NCBI GenBank assembly: GCA_046331265.1 | Contig: JAXLRE010000001.1 | Coordinates: 1 to 64,000 of the forward strand | Direction: 5' to 3' | Source: JAGPDB01 sp046331265 | GTDB lineage: Bacteria > Actinomycetota > Acidimicrobiia > IMCC26256 > JAGPDB01 | DNA length: 64,000 nucleotides | Part shown: positions 25,706-35,398 of the stretch, piece after piece | How positions within the stretch are numbered: the first letter of the stretch is position 1 | Layout of the letters: each line of letters opens with the position of its first letter | Program-made: the position numbers and the translations under genes | The notes under the pieces: generated by a model | What the model was told of the DNA's origin: nothing | Seen by the model: only the letters and a program-made list of their open reading frames with translations | Database searches by the model: none

Positions 25706-28549
25706 ATGGCTAATAACATTTCTGTACGTGGAGCGCGCGAACATAATCTAAAAAATGTTGATGTTGATTTACCTCGTGATTCGCTGGTTGTTTTAACAGG
25801 TCTTTCAGGTTCTGGTAAGTCTTCACTTGCTTTCGACACTATATATGCTGAAGGACAACGCCGATACGTCGAATCTTTAAGTGCATATGCGCGACAATTT
25901 CTAGGGCAAATGGAAAAACCTGATGTTGACTTGATTGAAGGTTTATCTCCAGCAATTTCTATTGATCAAAAATCTGCTTCACGTAATCCACGTTCAACGG
26001 TTGGAACTATAACTGAAATCTATGATTATTTACGTCTACTTTTTGCACGTATTGGACATCCTCATTGTCCAACTTGTGGTCGTTCAATCGCTCGACAAAC
26101 TCCACAACAAATTGTTGATCGAATTTTAAAGCTAGATGAAGGAACAAAGTTCCAAGTTTTAGCACCAGTTGTTCGTGGTCGAAAAGGGCAATATGAATCG
26201 TTGATTAAAGAATTAATCTCCCAAGGGTTTACTCGAACATATATAGATGGTGAGATTCTTGAATTAAGCGAAATCGATCCATTGTCTCTTGCTAGATATG
26301 AACAACACACTATTAAAGTTATTGTTGATCGTTTAGTGATCAAATCTTCAATTAAGCGTCGTCTTACTGATTCTTTAGAAACCGCATTGTCTTTAGCCAA
26401 TGGAATTGTTGAAATAGATATTGTTAGTGGAGACAGTGAGAAAGTCGATCAAAGTGATGATTCAAAGGTGCTTACTTTTTCTGAACACTTAGCATGTAAT
26501 TATTGTGGAACATCCTTTGATGAACTCGCTCCACGAAATTTTTCTTTTAACTCGCCATATGGTGCTTGTGAATATTGTGATGGACTTGGTACAAGTTTTG
26601 AAGTAGATCCAGAATTAGTTGTACCAGATCCTGATTTAACTTTATCAGAAGGCGCGATTGCTCCTTGGAGTGGTTTTAAAAGTGATTACTATCGAAAAGT
26701 TTTATCTTCTGTTTGTGAAATATATGATATTGATGAAGATGAACTATGGAAGAAACTTTCGAAAAAGAAACAAAAAATTCTTCTTAACGGTTTAGGCTCA
26801 GAAAAAATTGAGGTTAAATTTAAAAATCGTTATGGCAAGTCTCGATCTTTCACAACGAAATTTGAAGGTGTAGTTCCTTGGTTGAAGCGTAGGCATATCG
26901 AATCTGAAAGTGATCGTGCACGTGAAGTAATTGAAGGTTACATGCGAGAAATTCCTTGCTCAAAATGTAATGGTGCTCGTTTGAATCCTGTTTCTCTCAA
27001 AGTGACTGTGGCAGATAAATCAATTTTTGATATAGGTGAAATGTCTATTAAAAACTGCAACGAGTTCTTTTCAAATATTGTTTTAAGTGAACGAGAAAAC
27101 TCTATTGCTAATGAAGTGGTTAAAGAAATTAGAGGGCGCTTGCTTTTTCTTAATGATGTTGGTCTTCAATATCTTTCCATTAACCGTTCATCTGCGACGC
27201 TTTCTGGTGGCGAGGCTCAGCGCATACGTTTAGCAAGCCAAATCGGTAGTGGTTTGGTGGGTGTGCTTTATGTTTTAGACGAACCATCTATTGGCTTACA
27301 TCAGCGAGACAATGAGCGCCTTCTATCAACGATGACTCGACTTCGTGATTTAGGAAATACGGTTTTAGTAGTTGAACATGATGAGGATACTATTCGAGCT
27401 GCTGATTATGTAGTTGATGTTGGTCCGGGTGCTGGTGAGCATGGTGGTGAAATTGTACATTCAGGCACTGTAGCGTCTTTATTGAAAAATAAATCATCTA
27501 TAACAGGACAGTATCTTGTCGGTAAAAAGCATGTTGTAATTGAAAATGAAAAAAGAAAAGGCAATGGCTTAAGTATTGATGTTAAGAATGCGCGCGAACA
27601 TAATCTAAAAAATATTGATGTATCTATTCCGTTAGGAAAATTTGTTGCTGTATCTGGTGTTAGTGGTAGTGGAAAATCTACGTTGGTTAACGAAATTATT
27701 TTGAAATCGTTAATGAAGAAAATATATAAATCGAAAGATGTTCCAGGCAAGCATGACAAAATTACAGGAGTAGAGAATATAGATAAAATTATTTCTATTG
27801 ACCAATCTCCAATTGGTCGTACCCCTCGATCTAACCCAGCAACATATACGGGTGTATTCGATAAGATTCGTAATTTATTCGCACAAACTCAAGAAGCAAA
27901 AGTGCGTGGGTATCAAGCGGGACGTTTTTCATTCAATGTTAAAGGTGGACGTTGCGAAGCTTGTTCTGGTGATGGAACGATAAAAATTGAAATGCACTTT
28001 TTGCCTGATGTCTATGTTCCATGTGAAGTCTGTAAGGGTGATCGATACAACCGAGATACTTTAGACATTACATATAAGGGTAAGAACATAGCCGATGTTT
28101 TGAATATGTCGATTGAAGAAGCTCATGAATTTTTCCAAAAAATTCCTGTGATCGAACGTCATCTAAAAACTCTTGTTGATGTTGGTTTAGGTTATGTACG
28201 ATTAGGGCAACAAGCTCCAACGCTTTCTGGTGGAGAAGCGCAGAGAGTAAAACTTTCAAGTGAACTTGCTAAAAGAAATACTGGAAAAACTCTGTATGTT
28301 CTAGATGAACCAACAACAGGGTTACATTTTGAAGATGTAAGAAGGCTGCTGGAAGTTTTACATAGGCTTGCTGATTCAGGAAATACAGTATTAGTTATTG
28401 AACATAATTTAGATGTTATTAAAAGTTCAGACTGGGTCATCGATCTCGGCCCTGAAGGGGGAGACGGTGGCGGCGAAATTGTCGCGCAAGGTACTCCTGA
28501 ACAAGTTGCTAAAAATAAAAAAAGTTATACAGGACGTTTTCTGCAGTAA
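25706..28549 (+). CDS. uvrA: Excinuclease ABC subunit A
   Basis: This 947-residue ABC-type ATPase finds bulky DNA lesions and loads UvrB. It has two nucleotide-binding modules: first Walker A GLSGSGKSSLAFDT with signature LSGGEAQRIRLASQ, second Walker A GVSGSGKSTL with signature LSGGEAQRVKLSSE. The zinc modules show CPTCG, CNYCG/CEYCDGLG and CEACSGDG/CEVCKGDR. Length is normal. It carries an SOS box directly upstream and has its own promoter, although uvrB is adjacent. Confidence 0.98.
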   Translation: MANNISVRGAREHNLKNVDVDLPRDSLVVLTGLSGSGKSSLAFDTIYAEGQRRYVESLSAYARQFLGQMEKPDVDLIEGLSPAISIDQKSASRNPRSTVGTITEIYDYLRLLFARIGHPHCPTCGRSIARQTPQQIVDRILKLDEGTKFQVLAPVVRGRKGQYESLIKELISQGFTRTYIDGEILELSEIDPLSLARYEQHTIKVIVDRLVIKSSIKRRLTDSLETALSLANGIVEIDIVSGDSEKVDQSDDSKVLTFSEHLACNYCGTSFDELAPRNFSFNSPYGACEYCDGLGTSFEVDPELVVPDPDLTLSEGAIAPWSGFKSDYYRKVLSSVCEIYDIDEDELWKKLSKKKQKILLNGLGSEKIEVKFKNRYGKSRSFTTKFEGVVPWLKRRHIESESDRAREVIEGYMREIPCSKCNGARLNPVSLKVTVADKSIFDIGEMSIKNCNEFFSNIVLSERENSIANEVVKEIRGRLLFLNDVGLQYLSINRSSATLSGGEAQRIRLASQIGSGLVGVLYVLDEPSIGLHQRDNERLLSTMTRLRDLGNTVLVVEHDEDTIRAADYVVDVGPGAGEHGGEIVHSGTVASLLKNKSSITGQYLVGKKHVVIENEKRKGNGLSIDVKNAREHNLKNIDVSIPLGKFVAVSGVSGSGKSTLVNEIILKSLMKKIYKSKDVPGKHDKITGVENIDKIISIDQSPIGRTPRSNPATYTGVFDKIRNLFAQTQEAKVRGYQAGRFSFNVKGGRCEACSGDGTIKIEMHFLPDVYVPCEVCKGDRYNRDTLDITYKGKNIADVLNMSIEEAHEFFQKIPVIERHLKTLVDVGLGYVRLGQQAPTLSGGEAQRVKLSSELAKRNTGKTLYVLDEPTTGLHFEDVRRLLEVLHRLADSGNTVLVIEHNLDVIKSSDWVIDLGPEGGDGGGEIVAQGTPEQVAKNKKSYTGRFLQ

Positions 28550-28567
28550 ATACAGTCTGATGGTTGC

Positions 28568-28573
28568 TAACCT
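28568..28573 (+). promoter_or_regulatory. Leaderless -10 element TAACCT for the gene at 28580
   Basis: TAACCT is followed by six bases (atagat) and ATG, without a Shine-Dalgarno site, in the 30-base gap after uvrA. Confidence 0.4.
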
Positions 28574-28579
28574 ATAGAT

Positions 28580-29506
28580 ATGACAGATACTCAACATCCT
28601 GCCGCATGGCATCCAGATCCATCTAAACGACATCAACAAAGATATTGGGATGGTGAACAATGGACAGAACATGTTTCTGATAATGGTCAAACAAGCGTCG
28701 ATGAACATGGACAAAACCTCGCTAATACCGGGCAGGCTGAAAGCACAGGAATAATCGATGGTGAAATGTTTGGCTATACGACACCTGAACAGGTTCAAGC
28801 CCAGGTAGCGAAAGCTCAAACATCTTCTGGTGGAGATTCAGTCTATTCTTCAATGCAAATGCCGGAACCTTCTGCGACAGATGTTCCAGCACCAGAATAT
28901 GATAAATCGATTTTTACAGAAAATATTTTGGTTGTTAATCAAAAAGCAAAACTTCTTGAGCTCACGGCTGAATATGGTGTTTTTGATCAAAGTGGTAACC
29001 AGCTAGGTGCTGTACGTGAAGTAGGTCAATCTGCAGCTAAAAAAGTTGCTCGTGCATTTCTAAATGTTGATTCATTAATGAATCACACATTAGATATTGT
29101 AGATATGTCAGGTAATTTGCAGTTGCGAATAACAAAACCTAGACGAATAGTTGGAATGTCAAAAGTTGTTGTTGAGAATTTTGCTGGACAAGTTATTGGC
29201 GAAATTCAACATAAGTTTAAATTCGGTAAAATGGAAATGCGTTTGATGTATGGCGAGACACAAATTGGTGCTGTACATGCAGAAAATTTCCGTGCTTGGA
29301 ATTTCAAAATTTTAGATGCACAAAATGTTCAAGTTGCTAGTATCACGAAAACTTGGGAAGGTTTTGCAAAAGCGATGTTTACAACTGCAGATAATTATGT
29401 GGTTCAAATACATCAGGTAATGGCTGATCCTTTGAAATCGTTAGTACTTGCTTCTTCTTTGGCAGTCGATTTGATTTTGAAACAAAACGACAAAGGTCTT
29501 CTCTAA
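28580..29506 (+). CDS. DUF2510 protein with C-terminal scramblase/LURP-one-like domain
   Basis: The first 30 residues (AAWHPDPSKRHQQRYWDG then EQWTEH) form a DUF2510 module, common in actinobacterial membrane-associated proteins. A polar linker to about residue 105 follows. The remaining 200 residues (ILVVNQKAKLLELTAEYGVF, repeated VGxxxKxxxE strands, then FTTADNYVVQI) match the twelve-stranded scramblase/LURP-one fold. The repeated pattern of a domain reading its own oxidised or lipid ligand is known only for eukaryotic relatives, so function here is open. The C-terminal hydrophobic stretch SLVLASSLAVDLIL could insert in the membrane. Confidence 0.8.
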   Translation: MTDTQHPAAWHPDPSKRHQQRYWDGEQWTEHVSDNGQTSVDEHGQNLANTGQAESTGIIDGEMFGYTTPEQVQAQVAKAQTSSGGDSVYSSMQMPEPSATDVPAPEYDKSIFTENILVVNQKAKLLELTAEYGVFDQSGNQLGAVREVGQSAAKKVARAFLNVDSLMNHTLDIVDMSGNLQLRITKPRRIVGMSKVVVENFAGQVIGEIQHKFKFGKMEMRLMYGETQIGAVHAENFRAWNFKILDAQNVQVASITKTWEGFAKAMFTTADNYVVQIHQVMADPLKSLVLASSLAVDLILKQNDKGLL

Positions 29507-29515
29507 CTTCATGCT

Positions 29516-29560
29516 CGTGTTGGGGAAAAACTATCGAAATTCGATAGTTTTTCGACCAAC
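29516..29560. terminator. Palindrome derived from the repeat element; likely bidirectional terminator
   Basis: GAAAAACTATCGAA and TTCGATAGTTTTTC form a near-perfect 13-bp inverted repeat with almost no loop, flanked by TTGG and CCAA. It equals the two ends of the element at 12587/20554 joined without the core, minus two bases on the left and one on the right. It lies in the short gap between two convergent stops, and its T-rich arms suit termination in both directions. Confidence 0.65.
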
Positions 29561-29564
29561 TGAA

Positions 29565-30683
29565 CTATTTGCGTTCAGTGATGTCTAACATTCTTTGAAG
29601 ACTTATACGAGCCCATTTACGAGTTGTTGAATCAACCTTAATTTCATTTACGGGATGTCCATCAACAATATTTTCAATACACCAAGCCAAATGAGGCAAA
29701 TCAATACGAAACATAGTCGAGCAAGGGCAATATAACGGATCTAGCGAAACTATTTTTTTATCAGAATGTTCTTTAGCCAAACGCTGTACTAAATGAACTT
29801 CAGTTCCGACTCCAATTACTGAACCAGCCGGAGCAGCTTTTACGTAATCGATAATTTTCTCTGTAGAACCCACCACATCGGCAGCTTCAACTACTTCATG
29901 TTTTGTTTCAGGATGAACTACAACAATTCCATTTGGATTTTCTTTACGGAAATTATCTACATGTTCTGTCGAGAATCTTTGATGAACGCTGCAATGGCCC
30001 TTCCATAACCAAAAAGTTTTACTCGCGATTTCTTCTTTTGTTTTTTCAACGCTAGCTCTTGGGTCATAAACAAATATGTCATCTTCATCATAACCCATTT
30101 GAAAAGCGCTGTTGCGACCTAAATGCTGATCTGGAATAAACAGAATATGTTTATGGTCTTTCAAACCCCACTCGATGATTTCTTTTGCATTAGATGAAGT
30201 ACAAACAGCACCGCCATGTTCACCTACAAAAGATTTAATTGCAGCTGAAGAATTCATATATGTAATAGGCATTATTGAATCTTCGTCTACGAAACTGGAA
30301 AACATTTCCCATGCATCGAGAACTTGAATGTTACTTGCCATGTCCGCCATAGAGCATCCAGCGTTAAGATCAGGTAAATATATTTGTTGATTTTCTTCGG
30401 TTAATACATCTGCAGATTCAGCCATAAAATGAACACCACAAAAAATAATATGTTTAGCGTGGGCATTTTCTGCTGCGAATCTTGCGAGTTTGTATGAATC
30501 TCCTCGTGAATCAGCGAATTCAATTACTTCATCTCTTTGATAGTGGTGACCCAAAATAATTAGCTCTTTACCCAAAGATTTTTTGGCGTCTAATATTCTT
30601 TGTTTTAGCTCTTCATCACTAGCACGACTATATCTTTCATCAAGAGGAACTTGGATTCGCAGCTGCGTACTAGTATTTATCAC
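29565..30683 (-). CDS. nadA: Quinolinate synthase A
   Basis: This 372-residue enzyme makes quinolinate from iminoaspartate and dihydroxyacetone phosphate for NAD synthesis. It is the long, Bacillus-like form. The three cysteines expected to hold the 4Fe-4S cluster are in FCGVHFMAE, HCSVHQRF and CPCSTMFR. GHHYQRDEV and FADSRGDSYKLAR form the first repeat. It starts at GTG 30683, six bases from a TAAAAT hexamer. nadB and nadC are not in the window, so the gene stands alone between a scramblase-like gene and uvrC. Confidence 0.96.
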   Translation of the reverse strand: MINTSTQLRIQVPLDERYSRASDEELKQRILDAKKSLGKELIILGHHYQRDEVIEFADSRGDSYKLARFAAENAHAKHIIFCGVHFMAESADVLTEENQQIYLPDLNAGCSMADMASNIQVLDAWEMFSSFVDEDSIMPITYMNSSAAIKSFVGEHGGAVCTSSNAKEIIEWGLKDHKHILFIPDQHLGRNSAFQMGYDEDDIFVYDPRASVEKTKEEIASKTFWLWKGHCSVHQRFSTEHVDNFRKENPNGIVVVHPETKHEVVEAADVVGSTEKIIDYVKAAPAGSVIGVGTEVHLVQRLAKEHSDKKIVSLDPLYCPCSTMFRIDLPHLAWCIENIVDGHPVNEIKVDSTTRKWARISLQRMLDITERK

Positions 30684-30689
30684 AACATC

Positions 30690-30695
30690 ATTTTA
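30690..30695 (-). promoter_or_regulatory. Leaderless -10 element TAAAAT for nadA
   Basis: On the minus strand TAAAAT is followed by GATGTT and the GTG start. It lies in the 28-base gap between divergent nadA and uvrC starts, so the uvrC promoter must overlap it or nadA. Confidence 0.5.
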
Positions 30696-30711
30696 GGAAA
30701 AAACAAGGTCT

Positions 30712-32550
30712 ATGCTCGCGCCCAACCGATTAGAAATTCCAACATCACCTGGTTCATATCAATTTTTGTCGAAAAACAATGAAATTCTCTATGTTGGTAA
30801 GGCAAAAAATCTTCGTTCGAGGATAATGTCATATTTTCAGGGTGGTCCAAAACACTCTTTTCGTATAGAACAAATGGTCGAGATTGCAGAAAAAATTGAG
30901 TGGATTGTTGTTTCAAATGAAACAGAGTCATTATTGCTGGAATATTCACTAATCCAACAACACAAACCTCGTTATAACGTTCGACTAAAAGATGATAAAT
31001 CTTATCCGTGGCTTTGTATCTCAACAAGTGAATTGTGGCCTCGTGCAATGGTTATGAGAGGAAAGCAGAAAAAAGGAAATAAATATTTTGGTCCTTATAC
31101 TTCTGCATACTCAATACGTGAAACGCTTGATGTTCTAACAAATATTTTTCCTGTAAGAACATGTTCTCCCGCTAAGTTTGCTGATTATAAGCGAAGAGGG
31201 CGGGGATGCTTATTGTTCGACATAGGAAAATGCTGCGCCCCATGTATAGATAATGTTTCGAAAGATGAGTATGAACAACATGTAAATGGCATGATTCGAT
31301 TTTTAAATGGTGAAGTTGGCGATGTAACTAGACAAGTTCAGACACAAATGGAAAAAGCATCTACTTCAATGCAATTTGAACGAGCAGCAATTTTGCGTGA
31401 TCGGCTAGAAAGCTTAAAGACAATTATCGACCGTCAAGAAATATATGGATCGGAAAAAGACAATTTTGATGTAATCGCATACGAAACAGACAATATAGAA
31501 GTATGTGTTGAAATATTTAGAGTAAGAAAAGGTCGGCTCTTAGGCTCGAGAAGGTTGCTTTTAGAAGCTCAAGAAACACTTAATGGAGAAAGTGTTTATG
31601 AACAAATACTTTTAACAACTTATCAAGGATTGTTAGATGAAGTTATTCCACCTGTTGTGTACGTAAATGAAGAGTTTTCATCTATTTCTGAATTTGAAGA
31701 GTTACTAATTTCATTACGCAACGATAAAGTGAAAATAAAAATTCCTGAGAGAGGTTCTAAAAGAAAACTTTTAGAATTAGCTAATACAAATGCTAATGGT
31801 GTTTTATCTCGAAGAATTAAATCAAGAATCAATGATGTAGAACAACGCACTAAAGCTTTAGCTAGTTTACATGAACAGCTAAAACTTAAAAGAGTTCCAC
31901 TCAGAATTGAATGTTTTGATATTTCACACGTACAAGGTACTAACACTGTTGCTTCAATGGTTGTTTTAGATGATGGTTTGCCTAAGAAAAGTGAATATAG
32001 AAAATTTGTAATTAAACATGGCCAAGGTAACGATGATTTCTTATCTATGGAAGAAGCAATCACTAGACGTTTTGCTGCAAGTCACGACGATGAAAAGTTT
32101 CAAAAGCTACCAGACCTACTTTTAATCGATGGGGGTAAAGGACAACTAAGTTCAGCTGTTAGAGCTTTGGAATCTTTGGGCATGGATAATCTTTTCGATG
32201 TTGCATCAATTGCAAAGAAGCAAGAAGAAATATTTTTGCCAGGCCAGAGCGATCCCGTGGTTATTCCGAAAGGCTCTTTGTCGCTGATGCTTCTACAAGT
32301 TGTGAGGGATGAAGCTCATAGATTTGCCATTACTCATCATCGAAGCCGACGTGGTAAAGCCATGACCAACAGCATATTGGATGAAATTGAAGGGCTTGGC
32401 CCGAGTCGAAAGAAAAAACTGTTGAGCTCATTTGGCTCAGTTAAGCGGCTTAAAGAACAATCTCTAGAAACTTTACAGAGTCTAAGCTATCTGCCCGATA
32501 ATGTATCGATAAGTCTTTTTAACAAATTGCACGACGAAAGAAACGACTAG
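30712..32550 (+). CDS. uvrC: Excinuclease ABC subunit C
   Basis: This 612-residue nuclease makes both cuts around a lesion marked by UvrAB. The N-terminal GIY-YIG domain shows SPGSYQFL and ILYVGKAKNLRSR. A Cys set CLLFDIGKCCAPC follows, then a UVR helix pair (QFERAAILRDRLESL). The RNase H-like domain has RIECFDISHVQGT and LLIDGGKGQL, and the C-terminal helix-hairpin-helix pair ends the protein. AAGG lies three bases before the ATG, a short spacing. rapZ begins directly after the stop, as in other actinobacteria. Confidence 0.97.
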   Translation: MLAPNRLEIPTSPGSYQFLSKNNEILYVGKAKNLRSRIMSYFQGGPKHSFRIEQMVEIAEKIEWIVVSNETESLLLEYSLIQQHKPRYNVRLKDDKSYPWLCISTSELWPRAMVMRGKQKKGNKYFGPYTSAYSIRETLDVLTNIFPVRTCSPAKFADYKRRGRGCLLFDIGKCCAPCIDNVSKDEYEQHVNGMIRFLNGEVGDVTRQVQTQMEKASTSMQFERAAILRDRLESLKTIIDRQEIYGSEKDNFDVIAYETDNIEVCVEIFRVRKGRLLGSRRLLLEAQETLNGESVYEQILLTTYQGLLDEVIPPVVYVNEEFSSISEFEELLISLRNDKVKIKIPERGSKRKLLELANTNANGVLSRRIKSRINDVEQRTKALASLHEQLKLKRVPLRIECFDISHVQGTNTVASMVVLDDGLPKKSEYRKFVIKHGQGNDDFLSMEEAITRRFAASHDDEKFQKLPDLLLIDGGKGQLSSAVRALESLGMDNLFDVASIAKKQEEIFLPGQSDPVVIPKGSLSLMLLQVVRDEAHRFAITHHRSRRGKAMTNSILDEIEGLGPSRKKKLLSSFGSVKRLKEQSLETLQSLSYLPDNVSISLFNKLHDERND

Positions 32551-33408
32551 ATGAAAAAAATTGTATTACTTACAGGTTTAGCGGGAGCAGGTCGAACGAC
32601 TGCCGCAGATGTGTTAGAAGACATGGGATTTTACGTAATTGAAAATCTTCCATCATCAATTATTAAAGATGTTGTTAACGGAATGAATGACAAAGAAGGT
32701 GTACGTCTAGCAATTGCTGTAGATATTCGCGATCAAGATTCGATTAAACATGTATTGCAGGCAAGGGAGTCTCTTGAAGAAAACGGCGATGATGTAGATA
32801 TTGTCTTTCTTGATGCTGATGATGACACAATAATTAGAAGATTTGAACAAACACGTCGACCACATCCTTTCATTTCCGCTGGCGTTTTAACAAAGGGGAT
32901 AGCAATTGAACGTGAACTTCTTGGTGATCTGCTCGCTAACTGTGATGTTCATATAGATACCACCTATACAAACCCAACCCAGCTTGCACAAAAACTTTCT
33001 ACATTATTCAGTTTGGAAGATAAAGGTACAACTGTTGTAGTCAGTTCATTTGGTTTCAAACATGGGTTGCCTCGTGATGCGGACTTTATTTTTGATGTTA
33101 GATTTCTACCTAATCCTTTTTGGGAACCAGAACTAAAAGACATGTCAGGTCTTGAGAAAAAAATTCAAGATTATGTTAAGTCGTATGAAAAATACGATGA
33201 ATATATTTCTGCATTGAAAACAATGCTTGATGTCTCTATAAATGAATTTCAAAACTTATCAAAAGGATTCGTTACGATCGCGTTTGGATGCACTGGAGGT
33301 TTTCATAGAAGTGTCACCATCGCAGATGAGATAGGAAACTGGTTACGTTCGACGGGTCATAAAACAATTGTTATACACCGTGAATTAGATCTGAGCGAAC
33401 AAGAATGA
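32551..33408 (+). CDS. rapZ: RapZ-family nucleotide-binding protein
   Basis: This 285-residue protein has a P-loop GLAGAGRTTA in which the usual Lys is Arg, the form common in actinobacteria. FYVIENLP, FLDADDDTIIRRFEQTRRPHP (read in pieces) and the C-terminal FGCTGGFHRSV are family motifs. In Escherichia coli RapZ binds a small RNA and controls glucosamine-6-phosphate synthase; the actinobacterial role is less clear. It directly abuts uvrC and overlaps yvcK by four bases, the conserved uvrC-rapZ-yvcK order. Confidence 0.93.
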   Translation: MKKIVLLTGLAGAGRTTAADVLEDMGFYVIENLPSSIIKDVVNGMNDKEGVRLAIAVDIRDQDSIKHVLQARESLEENGDDVDIVFLDADDDTIIRRFEQTRRPHPFISAGVLTKGIAIERELLGDLLANCDVHIDTTYTNPTQLAQKLSTLFSLEDKGTTVVVSSFGFKHGLPRDADFIFDVRFLPNPFWEPELKDMSGLEKKIQDYVKSYEKYDEYISALKTMLDVSINEFQNLSKGFVTIAFGCTGGFHRSVTIADEIGNWLRSTGHKTIVIHRELDLSEQE

Positions 33409-34283
33409 AAAATGTTGTTTCACTCGGTGGAGGACACGGTCTATCCATGGTGTTGCGTACACTCTTGCCTTGTAACGTCAACCAAAGTGCTGTCGTGTCT
33501 GTTGCTGATGATGGCGGGTCATCAGGAAGACTCCGTCACGATCTAGATATTGTTGCCCCAGGTGACATTCGGGCATGTTTATTAGCATTATCTCAAACTG
33601 ATGAAGAAGATGAAGATGCTGACATAGCGAGAATTTTTAATTACAGATTTGATCAAGGCGAACTAGACGGCCATTCATTAGGAAACCTAATCTTGGTTGC
33701 ACTCGCTCGCGAATATAATTCTTTTGAACAAGCTGTAAAAGTAGCTAGCAAACTTTTAAATGTACGCGGTCAAGTTTTCCCAGCAACTGAATCCAACGTC
33801 GTTCTATGTGCCGAAACAGATTCTGGTCTTGTGCGTGGTCAAGTAGAAATTGAAAAAACATCATCAATCCAAAAAATATTTATTGATCCTGATGATGCAT
33901 TACCGCTAAGCGGTGTTGTTGATTCAATATTAAATGCTGATCATGTTATATATGCTCCAGGAAGCCTTTTCACTTCATTAATTCCTATTTTTGTTATTCC
34001 TGAAATTGCTCATGCAATAAAAATAACTGAAGCTAATGTAACAATGATTATGAATCTAGAAAACAGGGGACCTGATACAGAAGGTATGTCCGGGGATGAT
34101 CACTTAAATAAGGTTTTGGAACATGGAACACGAGTAGACAATGTTATCTGCGATTTAGATTCGCTAAAGGTCGAAAATGCTCCAAGCAACATAAAGGTAT
34201 TGCAAGCCAGTATCTCTAATGGTGATGGCACTCATAATCAGGATTTATTGCGCGAATTACTTGTAGATGTTTTAGATCTTTGA
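33405..34283 (+). CDS. yvcK: YvcK/CofD-like gluconeogenesis factor
   Basis: This 292-residue protein has the CofD-like Rossmann core: SLGGGHGLSMVLRTL at the start, VADDGGSSGRLR, PGDIRACLLAL and LDGHSLGNLILVAL. In Bacillus YvcK is needed for growth on gluconeogenic carbon and binds UDP-GlcNAc. It overlaps rapZ by four bases. In most actinobacteria and firmicutes whiA follows; here gap follows instead after 74 bases. The protein is slightly short for the family but has all core motifs. Confidence 0.92.
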   Translation: MKNVVSLGGGHGLSMVLRTLLPCNVNQSAVVSVADDGGSSGRLRHDLDIVAPGDIRACLLALSQTDEEDEDADIARIFNYRFDQGELDGHSLGNLILVALAREYNSFEQAVKVASKLLNVRGQVFPATESNVVLCAETDSGLVRGQVEIEKTSSIQKIFIDPDDALPLSGVVDSILNADHVIYAPGSLFTSLIPIFVIPEIAHAIKITEANVTMIMNLENRGPDTEGMSGDDHLNKVLEHGTRVDNVICDLDSLKVENAPSNIKVLQASISNGDGTHNQDLLRELLVDVLDL

Positions 34284-34357
34284 TTCATGCAGACCATTCC
34301 GTTCTTCGCGCGTTAACTAAGTAGAATATTTAATTATTAAATATTGAAAGGTGAATT

Positions 34358-35395
34358 ATGTCTTTGCGTGTTGGGATTAACGGTTTTGGCCGTATCGGTA
34401 GAAGTTTTACTCGTGCAATATTGGCAAGAGGATTAATGGAGGATGTCACATTAGCTGCGATCAACGATCCGTTTGGCGACAGTGAAATAATGGCATTCTT
34501 GCTAAAACACGACAGTGTTGGCGGAACTTTAGATCACATGATTTCTGCAAATTCTAAAGGTCTAGACATCGATGGTTTTTCTATAACAAAATTTGAAGAG
34601 AAAGATCCTGCACAAATCGATTGGGCATCAGCTGGTGTAGACGTAGTTATTGAATCTACAGGTTTATTTACTTCTCGCGATGCAGCAGCAGCTCACTTAG
34701 AAGGTGGAGCAAAGAAAGTCATTATTTCCGCTCCGAGCCCAGATGCAGATGCAACCATATGTATGGGTGTTAACGATGAAGTCTATTCACGAAAAGATCA
34801 CAACGTTATTTCTAACGCAAGCTGCACAACAAACTGTCTAGCTCCTCTAGCAAAAGTTCTAGATGATGCATTAAAAATTCAAACAGGTTTCATGACTACT
34901 GTTCACGCGTATACTTCTGATCAACAATTGCAAGACATGGCAGCTGCCAGCCGTAAAGGTAAAGCTGATGTACGTCGTATGCGTGCAGCGGCGCTTTCAA
35001 TTATTCCTTCATCTACTGGTGCTGCAAAAGCAATAGGTATGGTTTTACCTCAGCTTGAAGGAAAACTTGACGGATTTGCTTTGCGCGTTCCAACACCTGT
35101 TGGTTCTATAACTGACTTAACTGTACAAGTAGAAAATACTGCAAGTGCAGATGAAGTAAATGCCTTATTTGAAAAAGCAGCTAACGATAAAAGCTACCGT
35201 GGTGTTCTTGAATACTCTAAAGACGAATTAGTTTCAAGTGACATCGTTGGTAATCCTTCTAGCTGTATATATTCAAGCCCTGACGTTATGGTTTCTGAAA
35301 ATCATGTAAAGGTTCTTGGTTGGTACGACAACGAATGGGGTTACTCAAACCGTCTAGTTGACTTAGCTATGTTTTTAGAAGAGAGTGGCTTGTAA
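34358..35395 (+). CDS. gap: Glyceraldehyde-3-phosphate dehydrogenase, type I
   Basis: This 345-residue glycolytic enzyme has NAD-binding GINGFGRIGRSFTRA, the catalytic Cys in SNASCTTNCLAPLAKVL and the activating His in TVHAYTSDQQLQD. The Asp after the nucleotide-binding strand (AINDPFG) indicates NAD preference. AAAGG lies upstream of the ATG, so it is a normal leadered start. gap, pgk and tpiA follow with two- to three-base gaps as one lower-glycolysis operon. Confidence 0.97.
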   Translation: MSLRVGINGFGRIGRSFTRAILARGLMEDVTLAAINDPFGDSEIMAFLLKHDSVGGTLDHMISANSKGLDIDGFSITKFEEKDPAQIDWASAGVDVVIESTGLFTSRDAAAAHLEGGAKKVIISAPSPDADATICMGVNDEVYSRKDHNVISNASCTTNCLAPLAKVLDDALKIQTGFMTTVHAYTSDQQLQDMAAASRKGKADVRRMRAAALSIIPSSTGAAKAIGMVLPQLEGKLDGFALRVPTPVGSITDLTVQVENTASADEVNALFEKAANDKSYRGVLEYSKDELVSSDIVGNPSSCIYSSPDVMVSENHVKVLGWYDNEWGYSNRLVDLAMFLEESGL

Positions 35396-35398
35396 TTC

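Noticed and set aside
25043..25744. A 233-codon open frame on the minus strand
   Set aside because: It lies antisense to uvrB and over the uvrA promoter; its Ser/Arg-rich product is the usual complement of a conserved helicase sequence and has no start signals.
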